A stretch of DNA of 64,000 nucleotides, taken from Lentzea atacamensis. Its GTDB lineage: Bacteria > Actinomycetota > Actinomycetes > Mycobacteriales > Pseudonocardiaceae. The stretch's first letter is position 1; every line of letters starts with the position of its first letter. Where the stretch lies: positions 186,001-250,000 of the forward strand of contig NZ_QLTT01000013.1 in assembly GCF_003269295.1 (NCBI RefSeq), given 5' to 3'. The notes under the pieces are model-generated. The model ran no database searches. It was not told the origin of the DNA and was given only the letters and a program-made list of their open reading frames with translations. This document shows, in pieces, positions 1 through 8,668 of this stretch. A program made the translations under genes and the position numbers.

Positions 1-148
1 CGTGCATCACGGCCTCGACCTCTTTGGCGGTCTCGGCTAGGAGCACGGGGAAGTCAGGGCTGCCGGGTCCCGCTGCCTGCAGTGCTCGTAGTGCTGTTCG
101 CAACGCGTGCTGGCGGTCGGCCAGGCGGGCGAACGGTTCGGCTGCCAT
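1..148 (-). CDS. Hypothetical protein, N-terminal part only (runs off the left edge)
   Basis: An ATG at 148 opens a minus-strand frame without stops that leaves the window after 49 codons. The visible residues begin MAAEPFARLADRQHALRTAL and are Ala-, Arg- and Leu-rich, as in a helical protein. The start lies 15 nt after the stop of the dehalogenase-like gene on the same strand, so the two are probably co-transcribed. A stop codon in frame at 164-166 fixes the start region. I do not recognise the family, and too little is present to propose a function. Confidence 0.45.
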   Translation of the reverse strand, partial: MAAEPFARLADRQHALRTALRALQAAGPGSPDFPVLLAETAKEVEAVMH

Positions 149-163
149 GCCCCGAAATCGTGA

Positions 164-1045
164 TCAACGAGCCCCGTGGGCCGCCAGACCTGTCGCCTGA
201 GTTGGTCCGGTTGCCGACGAACTTCCCTCAACCGGAGCAACGAGGTCCCGGATGAACGAGACGACCTCGTCCGGTGCCTCCTCGGCCATGAAGTGGCCCG
301 CGCTGGTGGTGGTGTACCGGAGGTCGGTCGCCCACTTGCGCCAGAGCTCGGTGGGGTCGAAGCCGAGCTGACTGCCCCAGTCCTGCTGCATGACGGCTAC
401 GGGCATCGTGAGTTTCCTGCCCGCTTCGAGGTCGGCGCGGTCGTGCTCGACGTCGATGGTCGCCAGGGCGCGGAAGTCGGCGACGATCGAGGGCACGGCT
501 TCTCGTGCGGCTTTGAGGTAGCCGGCCCTGATGTCGTCCGGGAACGGGCTCTTCGCCCACACGTCGAGGAAGTGGCCGAAGAACGCGTCGGCGCTGTTGG
601 AGATCAGTTCCTCCGGCAGGCCTTCCGGCTGGGCCATCAGGTAGAGGTGGAAGGCCACCGCTGCCTCGCGTCCACGCAGCACCTCCCAGGTGTCCAGGGC
701 CGGGACGCTGTCCAGCAGGCCGAGGTGGCTGATCCGGTCCGGGTGGTCCAGGGCGGCACGGAAGGCCACGTGCACGCCCCGGTCGTGGCCGACCAGGGCG
801 AACGTGCCGAGTTGGAGCTCATCGGCCAGGTTGATGACGTCCTGGGCCATCGTGCGCTTGTCGTAACCGTGCCGCGGCTTGCTGCTGGCCCCGTAGCCGC
901 GCAGGTCGGGGCAGATGACGGTGTGGTGCTCGGCGAGCTTCGGCGCGACGTGGCGCCACATCAGGTGGGTTTGCGGGAAGCCGTGCAGCAGGACGATCGG
1001 GGGGCCTTCGCCGGTGATGACGGTGTTGAGGGCGATCTCGTTCAT
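164..1045 (-). CDS. Alpha/beta hydrolase, haloacetate (fluoroacetate) dehalogenase-like
   Basis: This 293-aa protein has the alpha/beta-hydrolase layout. HGFPQTH near residue 21 forms the oxyanion region, PDLRGYG lies near 46, and the nucleophile elbow GHDRG at 86-90 carries Asp88 rather than Ser. A late His occurs in SAGHFMAEE. An Asp nucleophile with this N-terminal signature is typical of fluoroacetate and haloacetate dehalogenases, so hydrolysis of a haloacid or a related ester is likely. The substrate itself is inference; some relatives are epoxide hydrolases. The gene is divergent from the SARP regulator, with only about 50 bp between starts. A Ser/Gly/Ala-rich tail of about 20 residues after the fold is unusual but plausible. 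The cell location is cytoplasmic, since there is no signal peptide. Confidence 0.8.
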   Translation of the reverse strand: MNEIALNTVITGEGPPIVLLHGFPQTHLMWRHVAPKLAEHHTVICPDLRGYGASSKPRHGYDKRTMAQDVINLADELQLGTFALVGHDRGVHVAFRAALDHPDRISHLGLLDSVPALDTWEVLRGREAAVAFHLYLMAQPEGLPEELISNSADAFFGHFLDVWAKSPFPDDIRAGYLKAAREAVPSIVADFRALATIDVEHDRADLEAGRKLTMPVAVMQQDWGSQLGFDPTELWRKWATDLRYTTTSAGHFMAEEAPDEVVSFIRDLVAPVEGSSSATGPTQATGLAAHGAR

Positions 1046-1094
1046 GGGAACCAGGATCGGGCGGCCTGATCAGCAGGCGATTAGCATCCGGTTC

Positions 1095-2777
1095 GTGCAG
1101 ATCAGGGTGCTTGGACCGGTCACGGTCATCGGCACTGATGGTCGTGTTGTGGCCGTTGGCAGCAAACGTCGTCGTGAGCTGCTCGGTCGTCTCGTGGCGG
1201 CTGGTGGGCGGGTCGTGTCGCTCGATGCGCTGATCGACGATCTCTGGGAGGACCCGCCCGCCGGAGCGGTCGGTGCGGTGCGGACGTTCGTGTCCGAGCT
1301 GCGTGCCGCTCTCGGGGCGGACGCCATCGCGACGGTCGGCCGTGGCTATGCGCTGCGGGTTGCCGAGGTGGACGCCTGGCGGCTCGAGGAGGGGTCTTTC
1401 CCGGTCAGCTGGGGCGAGCCGTACGCCGATCTCGACCCGTCGCCGTGGGTGCTGCAGGAGCGCGCTCGGCTGTTGGAGTTGCGTGCGCGCGCTCTGCTCG
1501 ACCAGGGCCGTGGGGCGTCGTTGGTCGCCGAGCTTTCATCGTTCGCCGCGGCGCATCCGTGGCGGGAGAAGGCTCATGTCCTGCTGGCGCACGCGTTGTT
1601 CCAGGACGGGCGGCAGGTGGAGGCGCTGGAGGTGCTGCGCGAGGCCCGCGGCAGGCTGATGGGCCGGTTCGGGCTGGACGCGGTGCCCGATCTCGACCGC
1701 GCCGAGGAGGACATCCTCCGCCACGCCGTGACCCGGACCGGCGGATATGCCCGGTTGCGGTCCGCGAGCGTGGTCGCGGGACAGGCGGCGTTGACCGGCG
1801 GCTTGGCGCTGGCGCAGGCCCAGCGTTTCGCCGCGGTCGCCGAAGCCGAACGGCTGGGCGATCCGCTGCTCACCGCTCGCGTTCTGACCGCCTACGACGT
1901 GCCGGCGAACTGGACCGTCAGCGACGACGCCGCCCAGGCCGCGGTGCTGGTGGAGGCGGCTCGGCGCACGTTGCGGCTGCTCCCCGCGGATGCTCCGGTC
2001 GCGTTGCGGGCGCGGCTGCTCGCCGTGATCGCGCTGGAGCACCGGGGGACGCGGGATGCCTGGGCGTGGGAGGCAGCTCACGAGGCTGAGCGGCTTGCCC
2101 GCGAGCTCGGCGACCCGGCGGTGCTCGTGGTCGCTCTCAACGCGCGGTTCGTGCAGTCGTTCCAGCGGCCTGGACGATCTGCCGAGCGGGGTGCGATCGC
2201 GGATGAGTTGATCGAGGTGGCGGCCCGCCACGACCTGCCCGCGTACGAGATCCTCGGTCACCTCGTGGCGATGCAGGCGCATTCGGCTCTCGGTGCTTTC
2301 GAGGCGGCCGCGCGTCATGTGACGGCGGTCGAACAGCTGGCCGAGATCCACGAGACCCCGCTGGTGCGCGTTTTCACGCAGGGGTTCCGCGTGATGCGTG
2401 CACCGGATGAAGCCGGCTACCGCACGCTGGACCTGTCGGGCATGCCCGGCGTGGAGGCCGGGTTCCTGCCGCTGGCGTTGTTGTCGATCGGGCTTCCGCC
2501 GGATCCCTTGCTGGATTGGGGACCGTACCGGCCGTGGGCGCAGCCGCTGCTGCATCTCGCTGACGGCGACGTTGCCGCGGCTCGTCGTGCAGCGGCTGAC
2601 CTGCCCACGCCGCGCGCAGACCACTTCTACGAAGTGCTTTGGACGATCACGGCGCACATCGCTCGGCGGCTCGACGATCGTGCACTGGCTGAGGCCGCGT
2701 GGGAGGCGCTCGAACCCGCTCGTGGAGAGATCGCGGGCGGCACCACGGCGATGATCGGGTTTGGAGTGATCCAGTGA
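1095..2777 (+). CDS. SARP-type transcriptional regulator (winged helix plus BTAD)
   Basis: The 560-aa protein starts with a response-regulator-type winged helix (IRVLGPVTV, then SKRRRELLGRLV, residues 1-85). A bacterial transcriptional activator domain follows (about 90-215) with PWREKAHVLLAHALFQDGR. The remaining 340 residues are Ala/Leu-rich helical repeats, probably TPR-like. No Walker A motif is seen, so the NB-ARC ATPase of AfsR-type proteins is absent. I start at the GTG at 1095 because the winged helix begins there; the reading frame stays open upstream, but into the divergent hydrolase gene. SARP proteins usually activate nearby pathway genes. The only close neighbour is the divergent dehalogenase-like gene, which it may control. 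No antibiotic cluster is in view. Confidence 0.75.
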   Translation: MQIRVLGPVTVIGTDGRVVAVGSKRRRELLGRLVAAGGRVVSLDALIDDLWEDPPAGAVGAVRTFVSELRAALGADAIATVGRGYALRVAEVDAWRLEEGSFPVSWGEPYADLDPSPWVLQERARLLELRARALLDQGRGASLVAELSSFAAAHPWREKAHVLLAHALFQDGRQVEALEVLREARGRLMGRFGLDAVPDLDRAEEDILRHAVTRTGGYARLRSASVVAGQAALTGGLALAQAQRFAAVAEAERLGDPLLTARVLTAYDVPANWTVSDDAAQAAVLVEAARRTLRLLPADAPVALRARLLAVIALEHRGTRDAWAWEAAHEAERLARELGDPAVLVVALNARFVQSFQRPGRSAERGAIADELIEVAARHDLPAYEILGHLVAMQAHSALGAFEAAARHVTAVEQLAEIHETPLVRVFTQGFRVMRAPDEAGYRTLDLSGMPGVEAGFLPLALLSIGLPPDPLLDWGPYRPWAQPLLHLADGDVAAARRAAADLPTPRADHFYEVLWTITAHIARRLDDRALAEAAWEALEPARGEIAGGTTAMIGFGVIQ

Positions 2778-2804
2778 GTGATCGGGTAGAGGAGTTCGAC
2801 TGAG

Positions 2805-3281
2805 TCAGGACTTCCGGCGCGCTTCCGAAGGCCACACGACCTCGATCGGCACCCCGGAAGCCCGCGCCTGCTCCACCACGTCGGCCGTCCCGCCCCTGCC
2901 CTGCTGCGGCACCCCGTCCCACACCGCCACCAGTAACTCGACGGACGCGAGAATGCGTTCGTTGGCGGCCACGTAGGCGAGCCGCCCGGACGACATGTGC
3001 GGTAGCACGCTCACGACCGTGGCGGCTGCGCGCAACTCGTCGTACTCGGCGACCTGGTGCGGTTTGAGCTTGTCCCGGTAGTCCAGGGCGGGCAGCACCA
3101 CCTCGACCTGCCCGCCGATGCCCAGCACGGCGCGGGCGAACACCTGGTCGGCGCCCGGCGCGAGGCACGTCACGCCGACCACGGGTTGCCCGAGCCGTTC
3201 CAGCACCTCGGTGATCGCGGCTTGCACGGCCGGGACGCACTCAGGCACCAGGTTCATGTGTCCGGTGATCCCGACCCGCAT
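2805..3281 (-). CDS. SLOG-like nucleotide-ligand-binding protein
   Basis: The 158-aa protein opens with MRVGITGHMNL and continues with a Rossmann-like pattern that includes APGADQVFA near residues 41-49. That Gly-rich PGAD signature, followed by a strand and DYRDKL, resembles the SLOG/LOG/DprA superfamily, which binds nucleotide-derived ligands. The ATG at 3281 shares one base with the TGA of the upstream XRE regulator (TGATG), so the two are translationally coupled. A common job, for example sensing a nucleotide signal for the regulator, is inference. It is not long enough to be a full DprA. The family call rests on motif memory and needs a profile search. Confidence 0.55.
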   Translation of the reverse strand: MRVGITGHMNLVPECVPAVQAAITEVLERLGQPVVGVTCLAPGADQVFARAVLGIGGQVEVVLPALDYRDKLKPHQVAEYDELRAAATVVSVLPHMSSGRLAYVAANERILASVELLVAVWDGVPQQGRGGTADVVEQARASGVPIEVVWPSEARRKS

Positions 3282-4843
3282 CACGCCGTCCGAATCGCTC
3301 TGATGGCGTCCCGTGTCTCCTGCACGGCGCGGATGTGGCGGTGCCGTGCCGCTTCCTTGGCGAAATCCTCCAGCTTGCGGAGCACGCGCCCCGAGGAGAG
3401 CTTCGCCGCTGTCGGCAGGACCTCGTTGATCAACCCGCACGCTGCCTCCGGGTCTCCCGCGACCATCTTGGTGCGCGCCAGTCCGATCACGTCGAACGCG
3501 CGGTTGCGCAGCTTCGACGGGTCTCGCAGCTCCAGCGCCCGCCGGATGTGCTGCTCGGCGAACACGGCCTGAGCCGGATCGTGCATGGCGAGGTCGCGGC
3601 ACCGTGCCCCGATCACGCCCTCCAGCTCGGCCTCGTCGAAGTTGTGCAGGTAACGCGGTTCGTTGTCCGCGTCACGCTGCGAAAAACTGTCCTGGGCCAG
3701 GCCCACCGCCTGGTGGAACTCGCGGACCTTGCCCATCTGCGCGTACGCCCACGCCTCGCGCGTGAGGAGCAGCGCCTTCAACGTCGGCGTGCCCGTGCGG
3801 CGCGTGCCGTACTGACCGAGCTGCACCAGTTCGAGCCCGTCCTCCGGCCGGCCGAGGTCGAACATCTGCCGGGCCATGGCGGCCAGGCACAGCGCCGCGA
3901 AGCCGTCGTTGTGGCCGGCCTTCGCCATCCGGATGGCCAGCACGTAGTAGCGCTGGGCCGCGTTGTGCAGGCCGGCGTCGAACGACATGCTCGCCGCCAC
4001 CTTGGACAGCTCGGCACCGATGAAGAACGCCCGCTCCGTCGTCGGCCCCGCAGGCGCGCGCTGCAGCCGTTCGGCCAGCTCGTCGAGCTGCCCCAGCACG
4101 GCCTTGCGCGCCAGTCCGTACCCGCCACGCCCGCCCCAGCCGCGCAGCCCGTCCGCGACGCGCTGCAGGGCTGCGAGCTCCTCCTCGCTGATCGCCGAGT
4201 GCGACGACCACTTCGACAGGTTCTGCAGGGGGTGCAACCACCGCTGCAGCGGCTCGACCAGTGCGGACCCCACCGTCACCGCGGCCGCTCCAGTGAGCGC
4301 CGCTCGTCTGCTGATCGCCAAGTCGCTCCTCGCCGTCTCCTCGACCGAACGGGCAATGCTCGTCGCCTCCCACGCAGCGGCGAGCACATCTGGCGGGCCC
4401 GTGTCGGGAGAGCCCACCTGAGCTGGGATGACGACTCGGTCGAACCACAGTCGTTCGCCGGGCACCCCGAGCACGAGCGCGAAGTGGCGCAGCCGGTCGA
4501 GCCGGTCGATCTGGTTCTCGCCCGACTCGTAACGCGAGAGCTGCGCCTGGCTGATGCCGAGCCACGCCGCCATGCGGTCCTGCGTGACCCTGCTCAGGTG
4601 CTGGGGGTGGTGCCGGTATGCGGAGATCAGCGCGCCCATGTCGCGGTCGGAGCAGGCGGCCGCGATCGCTGGGTGGTCCCAGAAGTCGGAGGGGACCTCC
4701 GGAGGGCCGTGCACGCCGGAACGAGCGTTGCGGCGGCACCGGTGACACAGCCGATCGGTGTTGTCAGCGGCGATGAACGCTCCACACGGGCAAGCGCGCC
4801 TGGATTTGGGTCTCGCGGTATCCATCGGCCTCGCCCCCGTCAC
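3281..4843 (-). CDS. XRE-family regulator with N-terminal zinc ribbon and TPR-like C-terminus
   Basis: The 520-aa protein has a Cys pair near the start (CPCGAF and CHRCRR, residues about 18-37) that looks like a zinc ribbon. An HTH follows near residues 85-125 (MAAWLGISQAQLSRYESGEN). A region reading SRRAALTGAAAV comes next, then a long alpha-helical TPR-like part rich in Ala and Leu. This layout is common in actinobacterial XRE regulators. The start may be the GTG at 4843 or the ATG at 4825. It is coupled to the SLOG-like gene downstream and divergent from the 164-aa unknown gene, with near-identical 15-bp direct repeats between them that could be its binding sites. The ligand and targets are unknown. 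Confidence 0.7.
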   Translation of the reverse strand: MTGARPMDTARPKSRRACPCGAFIAADNTDRLCHRCRRNARSGVHGPPEVPSDFWDHPAIAAACSDRDMGALISAYRHHPQHLSRVTQDRMAAWLGISQAQLSRYESGENQIDRLDRLRHFALVLGVPGERLWFDRVVIPAQVGSPDTGPPDVLAAAWEATSIARSVEETARSDLAISRRAALTGAAAVTVGSALVEPLQRWLHPLQNLSKWSSHSAISEEELAALQRVADGLRGWGGRGGYGLARKAVLGQLDELAERLQRAPAGPTTERAFFIGAELSKVAASMSFDAGLHNAAQRYYVLAIRMAKAGHNDGFAALCLAAMARQMFDLGRPEDGLELVQLGQYGTRRTGTPTLKALLLTREAWAYAQMGKVREFHQAVGLAQDSFSQRDADNEPRYLHNFDEAELEGVIGARCRDLAMHDPAQAVFAEQHIRRALELRDPSKLRNRAFDVIGLARTKMVAGDPEAACGLINEVLPTAAKLSSGRVLRKLEDFAKEAARHRHIRAVQETRDAIRAIRTA

Positions 4844-4889
4844 TGAGCGTTTTCCAAGTGTACGGAGACGTGATCGTCAGTCCATCCAT

Positions 4890-4990
4890 CTCATGCATAA
4901 GACGTAATGAGTTCGCGTGTCGCAGTGCCGGTACCCCCGTTGGGCGGATGAGCTTCATGCGTCCGCTGAATGAGGCTCATGCATCGGACG
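4890..4990. repeat. Direct repeat pair in the divergent XRE/unknown-gene promoter region
   Basis: CTCATGCATAAGACG at 4890-4904 and CTCATGCATCGGACG at 4976-4990 differ at two positions. Between them, a partial copy (TTCATGCGTCCG) lies near 4955. The spacing suggests operator half-sites, probably for the neighbouring XRE protein, but no footprint-type evidence exists in the sequence. The rest of 4844-5094 holds no gene I can support. Confidence 0.4.
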
Positions 4991-5094
4991 AGTGGTGTTG
5001 GGGCCAAGTGCGACGCACCCTGCACATCGCAGGCCGCGGGCCGATCCCCGTGGCCGGCCAGTGCCTGACCCACCACCGGGGAGGACGACCGCCG

Positions 5095-5589
5095 ATGAGC
5101 ATCACGACCGCGGAGACCGGCACAGGGAGTGCCGGGATCCCACAGAACAGGGGACACGCACGGGCGATCGGGGAAGCCGTCGCCGGCTACCGGTTGCTCG
5201 GCTGGCAGGTGACGGTCACCGAGCAGGGCGTGTTCCTACCTCTCGGACCCGCCACCACAGCGCTGGCCATGCCCGCGCGGATCGGGTCGCGCGTGCTGGC
5301 CGACCTGAAGTCGCGCATGCTCGCCGGTCCCGTCACCGTCATCCCCGGCCCGCGCGAACACTGGATCTTCCTGGCCGAGCTGGTGGCCCTGCTGCCGACG
5401 CACCTGAAGGCGCCGCCGGAGGTCCAGTTCGTGCGATCCCCGCACCGGATCGCGCTGCCACCCACGATGACCAGGTACGGATCGCTGCGGTGGGCGAACC
5501 CGCCGTCGCACTCGCGGCACTGGTTCCCGCCGTTCACCGCCGTGCTTGCGCTGGCCCGGACGGCTGCCGCGGAGGACCAGCGCCGATAA
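5095..5589 (+). CDS. Conserved-looking hypothetical protein, 164 aa
   Basis: I do not recognise this protein. The ATG at 5095 is preceded by GGGGAGG about 10 nt upstream, so the start is well supported; the open frame continues upstream but over the regulatory region. The N-terminal 20 residues are Thr/Gly-rich. A mixed alpha/beta stretch with GYRLLGWQVTVTEQGVFLP and VIPGPREHWIFLAEL follows. It has no signal peptide or membrane segment. It is divergent from the XRE-SLOG pair and could be a target of that regulator. The last codons overlap a perfect 17-bp palindrome in front of the Rieske gene. Confidence 0.65.
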   Translation: MSITTAETGTGSAGIPQNRGHARAIGEAVAGYRLLGWQVTVTEQGVFLPLGPATTALAMPARIGSRVLADLKSRMLAGPVTVIPGPREHWIFLAELVALLPTHLKAPPEVQFVRSPHRIALPPTMTRYGSLRWANPPSHSRHWFPPFTAVLALARTAAAEDQRR

Positions 5590-5596
5590 TCGGCGC
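5580..5596. promoter_or_regulatory. Perfect 17-bp palindrome before the first Rieske gene
   Basis: GCGCCGAT, one base, then ATCGGCGC forms a perfect inverted repeat. It covers the TAA stop (5587-5589) of the 164-aa gene and lies just before the GTG start of the Rieske gene at 5599. TAATCG at 5587-5592, seven bases before that GTG, could be a -10 box of a leaderless promoter. It could equally be a short terminator hairpin or an operator. Confidence 0.4.
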
Positions 5597-5598
5597 TC

Positions 5599-5997
5599 GT
5601 GGATCGTCGTTCTCTGATGTTGTGTGGGCTCGCTGCCGCGTTGAGCGCCTGTGGCGAGCCCGCCCCTCGCAAGACGGGTGGTGTGGGGACCGCCCGGCCG
5701 GGGGATCGCGTGGCTTCCGCTGCCTCGGTACCCGTCGGCGGTGGCGTGCTGGTCGACATGCCCGGCAACGCCCAGCTGCTGGTCGTGCAGCCTCGATCGG
5801 GTGAATTCCGCGCCTTCAACCCCGCTTGCCCTCATGTGGGCTCGCTGGTCAACCCTCCCGCCGGTGGTGTCATCACCTGCCCGTTGCACGGGAGCGTTTT
5901 CGATGTCTCGTCTGGCGCGGTCCGCAAAGGACCTGCGACTTCGGGGCTGAGCGAGGTCGCCGTCGCTCGTTCGGGTGAGGACCTGGTGCTCGCCTGA
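5599..5997 (+). CDS. Rieske (2Fe-2S) lipoprotein
   Basis: The 132-aa protein begins MDRRSLMLCGLAAALSACG, a twin-Arg-like N-terminus with a lipobox ending SAC, so it is probably exported and lipid-anchored at Cys18. The mature part carries both Rieske ligand pairs, CPHVG and CPLHG, spaced for a 2Fe-2S cluster. No catalytic domain follows, so it is an electron-transfer protein or a redox partner. The start is the GTG at 5599, preceded by a palindrome and a TAATCG box. The next gene on the same strand encodes a second protein of the same type, about 100 bp downstream. Confidence 0.85.
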   Translation: MDRRSLMLCGLAAALSACGEPAPRKTGGVGTARPGDRVASAASVPVGGGVLVDMPGNAQLLVVQPRSGEFRAFNPACPHVGSLVNPPAGGVITCPLHGSVFDVSSGAVRKGPATSGLSEVAVARSGEDLVLA

Positions 5998-6103
5998 GAC
6001 CTGTGAGGTTGCTGTGCATCGGGCTTCTGGCTGAACTCTCACTGACCGGTTCGCGTAATGCTGTGGTGTGACCCCGGACACCCACCACCACGGAGGAACG
6101 GTC

Positions 6104-6586
6104 GTGAACACCGAAAGCCCGGTCAGCAGGCGCATGGCGTTGTGCGGAATCGTGGTTGCCCTCGCCGTGCCGAGTGGCCTTGTGACCGCGTGCGGTTCAT
6201 CGGGTTCTTCAGGCTCTGGCTCGACAGGCACCGGTTCGACGCCCACGCAGGGTGGCTCGACGCCGACCGGATCCACCGGTTCCAGCAGTGGCAAATCGCT
6301 CGTCGCGCTGGCTGACGTCCCCGAGGGCGGCGGCGCGGTCGTGGACGGCCCGGGCGGCACGAAGATCGTGGTCGCGCGCGTCTCCGCCACCGAGGTGAAG
6401 GCGTACGACGCGTCGTGCCCGCACCAGGGTTCGACGGTCGCGGAACCTTCCGGCGGCACGATCACGTGTCCCTCGCACGGCAGCCAGTTCGCCGCTGCCG
6501 ACGGCAAGGTGAAGAAGGGACCCGCGACGTCAGGACTGCGCGCGGTCGGCGTGCGCGTCGAAGGCGACCAGATCGTGCTGACCTGA
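6104..6586 (+). CDS. Rieske (2Fe-2S) Tat lipoprotein with Gly/Ser/Thr-rich linker
   Basis: The 160-aa protein starts at a GTG at 6104 preceded by GGAGGA with 6 nt spacing, which fixes it over the upstream in-frame codons. SRRMALCG is a twin-Arg motif and LVTAC a lipobox, so folded export with the cluster inserted is likely. A low-complexity Gly/Ser/Thr linker of about 40 residues separates the anchor from the Rieske domain, with CPHQG and CPSHG. It is a paralogue of the preceding gene but with a longer linker. The physiological partner is not evident nearby. uvrC follows after about 40 bp. Confidence 0.85.
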   Translation: MNTESPVSRRMALCGIVVALAVPSGLVTACGSSGSSGSGSTGTGSTPTQGGSTPTGSTGSSSGKSLVALADVPEGGGAVVDGPGGTKIVVARVSATEVKAYDASCPHQGSTVAEPSGGTITCPSHGSQFAAADGKVKKGPATSGLRAVGVRVEGDQIVLT

Positions 6587-6628
6587 CCCTTTCAGTTTTT
6601 GTCAGACCGCGTCGTTAGTCTTGACGGC

Positions 6629-8668
6629 GTGGCAGATCCCTCGACGTATCGCCCCGCTGTGGGCACGATTCCTGAGGCTCCCGGCGTCTACAAGTTCCGC
6701 GACGCCGGTGGCCGGGTCGTGTACGTCGGCAAGGCGAAGAGCTTGCGCAGCAGGCTGAACTCGTACTTCGCGGATCTGGCCGGCCTGCACCCGCGCACCC
6801 GCCAGATGGTGACGACCGCCGCCTCCGTCGAGTGGACGGTCGTCACCACCGAGGTCGAGGCGCTGCAGCTCGAATACAACTGGATCAAGGAGTTCGACCC
6901 GCGGTTCAACGTCCGCTACCGCGACGACAAGTCGTATCCGGTCCTCGCCGTGACGCTGTTCGAGGACTACCCGCGGCTGCACGTGTATCGCGGCCCGCGC
7001 AAGAAGGGCGTGCGCTACTTCGGCCCGTTCGCGCACGCGTGGGCCATCCGCGAGACCTTGGACCTGCTGCTGCGCGTCTTCCCGGCGCGCACCTGCTCCG
7101 CCGGCGTCTTCAAGCGGCACAACCAGATCGGGCGCCCCTGCCTGCTCGGCTACATCGACAAGTGCTCGGCGCCTTGTGTGGGCAAGGTTTCCGCGGACGA
7201 GCACCGCGCGATCGTCGAGGACTTCTGCGACTTCCTGGCGGGCAAGACCGATCACATGATCCGCCGCCTGGAACGCGAGATGACGCTGGCCGCGGAAGAG
7301 CTGGAGTTCGAACGCGCGGCGAGACTGCGCGACGACCTGGGCGCGTTGCGCCGTGCCATGGAAAAGCAGGCGGTGGTCCTGGGCGACGGCACGGACGCCG
7401 ACGTGATGGCGTTCGCCCAGGACGAGCTGGAGGTCTCGGTCCAGGTCTTCCACGTCCGCGGCGGCCGGGTGCGCGGCCAGCGCGGCTGGGTCCTCGACAA
7501 GGTGGAGGCGATCGACGACGCCGCCCTGGTCGACCAGTTCATCATGCAGTTCTACGGCGACAACACGGAAAGCACCCCGCGCGAGGTCCTCGTCCCCGTC
7601 CTGCCCGACGACGCCGCGGCCCTGGAAGACCTGCTCTCCGAACAACGCGGCTCCCGCGTAGCGCTGCGCGTCCCCCAGCGAGGCGACAAACGCGCCCTGA
7701 TGGAAACCGTGGCCCGCAACGCCGCCGAAGCCTTCGCCCAGCACAAACTCCGCCGCGCCGGCGACCTGACCGCCCGCTCCGTCGCCCTGCAAGAACTCCA
7801 GGACGCCCTGGCGCTCGACACGGCCCCGCTGCGCATCGAGTGCATCGACATCAGCCACGTCCAGGGCACCGACGTCGTGGCCTCCCTGGTCGTCTTCGAA
7901 GACGGCCTGGCCCGCAAATCCGAATACCGCCGCTTCGCCATCCGCGAGGCCGCCACAGAAGGCGACGTGGCCTCCATCGCCGAGGTCGTCCGCCGCCGCT
8001 TCCAAGCGATGCTCCGCGAAACCGCGTCCGGCGGCCCCAACCCGGGCATCGACCCGGACACCGGCAAACCCCGCAAGTTCGCCTACCCGCCCAACCTCCT
8101 GGTGGTGGACGGCGCCGCCCCCCAAGCCGCCGCGGCAGCCGACGTCCTGGCCGAGCTGGGCATCCAGGACGTGGCCGTGGTGGGCCTCGCCAAGCGCCTC
8201 GAAGAGGTCTGGGTCCCGGGCGAGCCCGACCCGGTGATCCTCCCGCGCACGAGTGACGCCCTGTACCTGCTGCAGCGAGTCCGCGACGAGGCCCACCGCT
8301 TCGCCATCGCCTACCACCGCCAGAAACGCTCGAAGCGCATGATCGCGTCCGAACTCGACGGTGTCCCGGGCCTCGGCGAAACCCGCAAAGCCGCGCTGCT
8401 CAAGCACTTCGGCTCGGTCCGCAAACTCCGCCAGGCCACAGTGGACGAAATCAGTGACGTCCCAGGCGTGGGTCGCCGCACCGCAGAGGCCGTGGTGGCA
8501 AGCCTTGCGGCGGGCGCGACCACCTCGGCTGCCGCCCCGGTTGCCCCGGCGAGCGTCCCGGCAGCTGCTCCGGGTGCTCCGGCGACCGCACCGGCAGCTG
8601 CTCCGGTGGCCCCGGCAGTCGGCCCGGTTGCTCCAGCGACCGCTCCGGCGGCCGAGGGCAAATCTTGA
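6629..8668 (+). CDS. uvrC: UvrABC system protein C (excinuclease subunit)
   Basis: UvrC makes both incisions around damaged DNA in nucleotide excision repair, working with UvrB. The 679-aa protein has a GIY-YIG domain ([15 protein letters not shown], residues about 15-95), a UVR domain ([13 protein letters not shown], about 220-245), the RNase H-like C-terminal nuclease ([13 protein letters not shown], about 395-550) and tandem HhH motifs ([18 protein letters not shown], about 570-620). The start is the GTG at 6629, where family alignment begins, rather than an upstream in-frame codon. The last 45 residues are a repetitive Ala/Pro/Val tail that is not part of the catalytic protein. A relic of an HD-domain gene begins at its stop. 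Confidence 0.95.
   Translation: MADPSTYRPAVGTIPEAPGVYKFRDAGGRVVYVGKAKSLRSRLNSYFADLAGLHPRTRQMVTTAASVEWTVVTTEVEALQLEYNWIKEFDPRFNVRYRDDKSYPVLAVTLFEDYPRLHVYRGPRKKGVRYFGPFAHAWAIRETLDLLLRVFPARTCSAGVFKRHNQIGRPCLLGYIDKCSAPCVGKVSADEHRAIVEDFCDFLAGKTDHMIRRLEREMTLAAEELEFERAARLRDDLGALRRAMEKQAVVLGDGTDADVMAFAQDELEVSVQVFHVRGGRVRGQRGWVLDKVEAIDDAALVDQFIMQFYGDNTESTPREVLVPVLPDDAAALEDLLSEQRGSRVALRVPQRGDKRALMETVARNAAEAFAQHKLRRAGDLTARSVALQELQDALALDTAPLRIECIDISHVQGTDVVASLVVFEDGLARKSEYRRFAIREAATEGDVASIAEVVRRRFQAMLRETASGGPNPGIDPDTGKPRKFAYPPNLLVVDGAAPQAAAAADVLAELGIQDVAVVGLAKRLEEVWVPGEPDPVILPRTSDALYLLQRVRDEAHRFAIAYHRQKRSKRMIASELDGVPGLGETRKAALLKHFGSVRKLRQATVDEISDVPGVGRRTAEAVVASLAAGATTSAAAPVAPASVPAAAPGAPATAPAAAPVAPAVGPVAPATAPAAEGKS

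Noticed and set aside
1095-2777. SARP gene as a sign of an antibiotic cluster
   Set aside because: No polyketide, peptide-synthetase or other biosynthetic enzymes are nearby; only a hydrolase is divergent from it.
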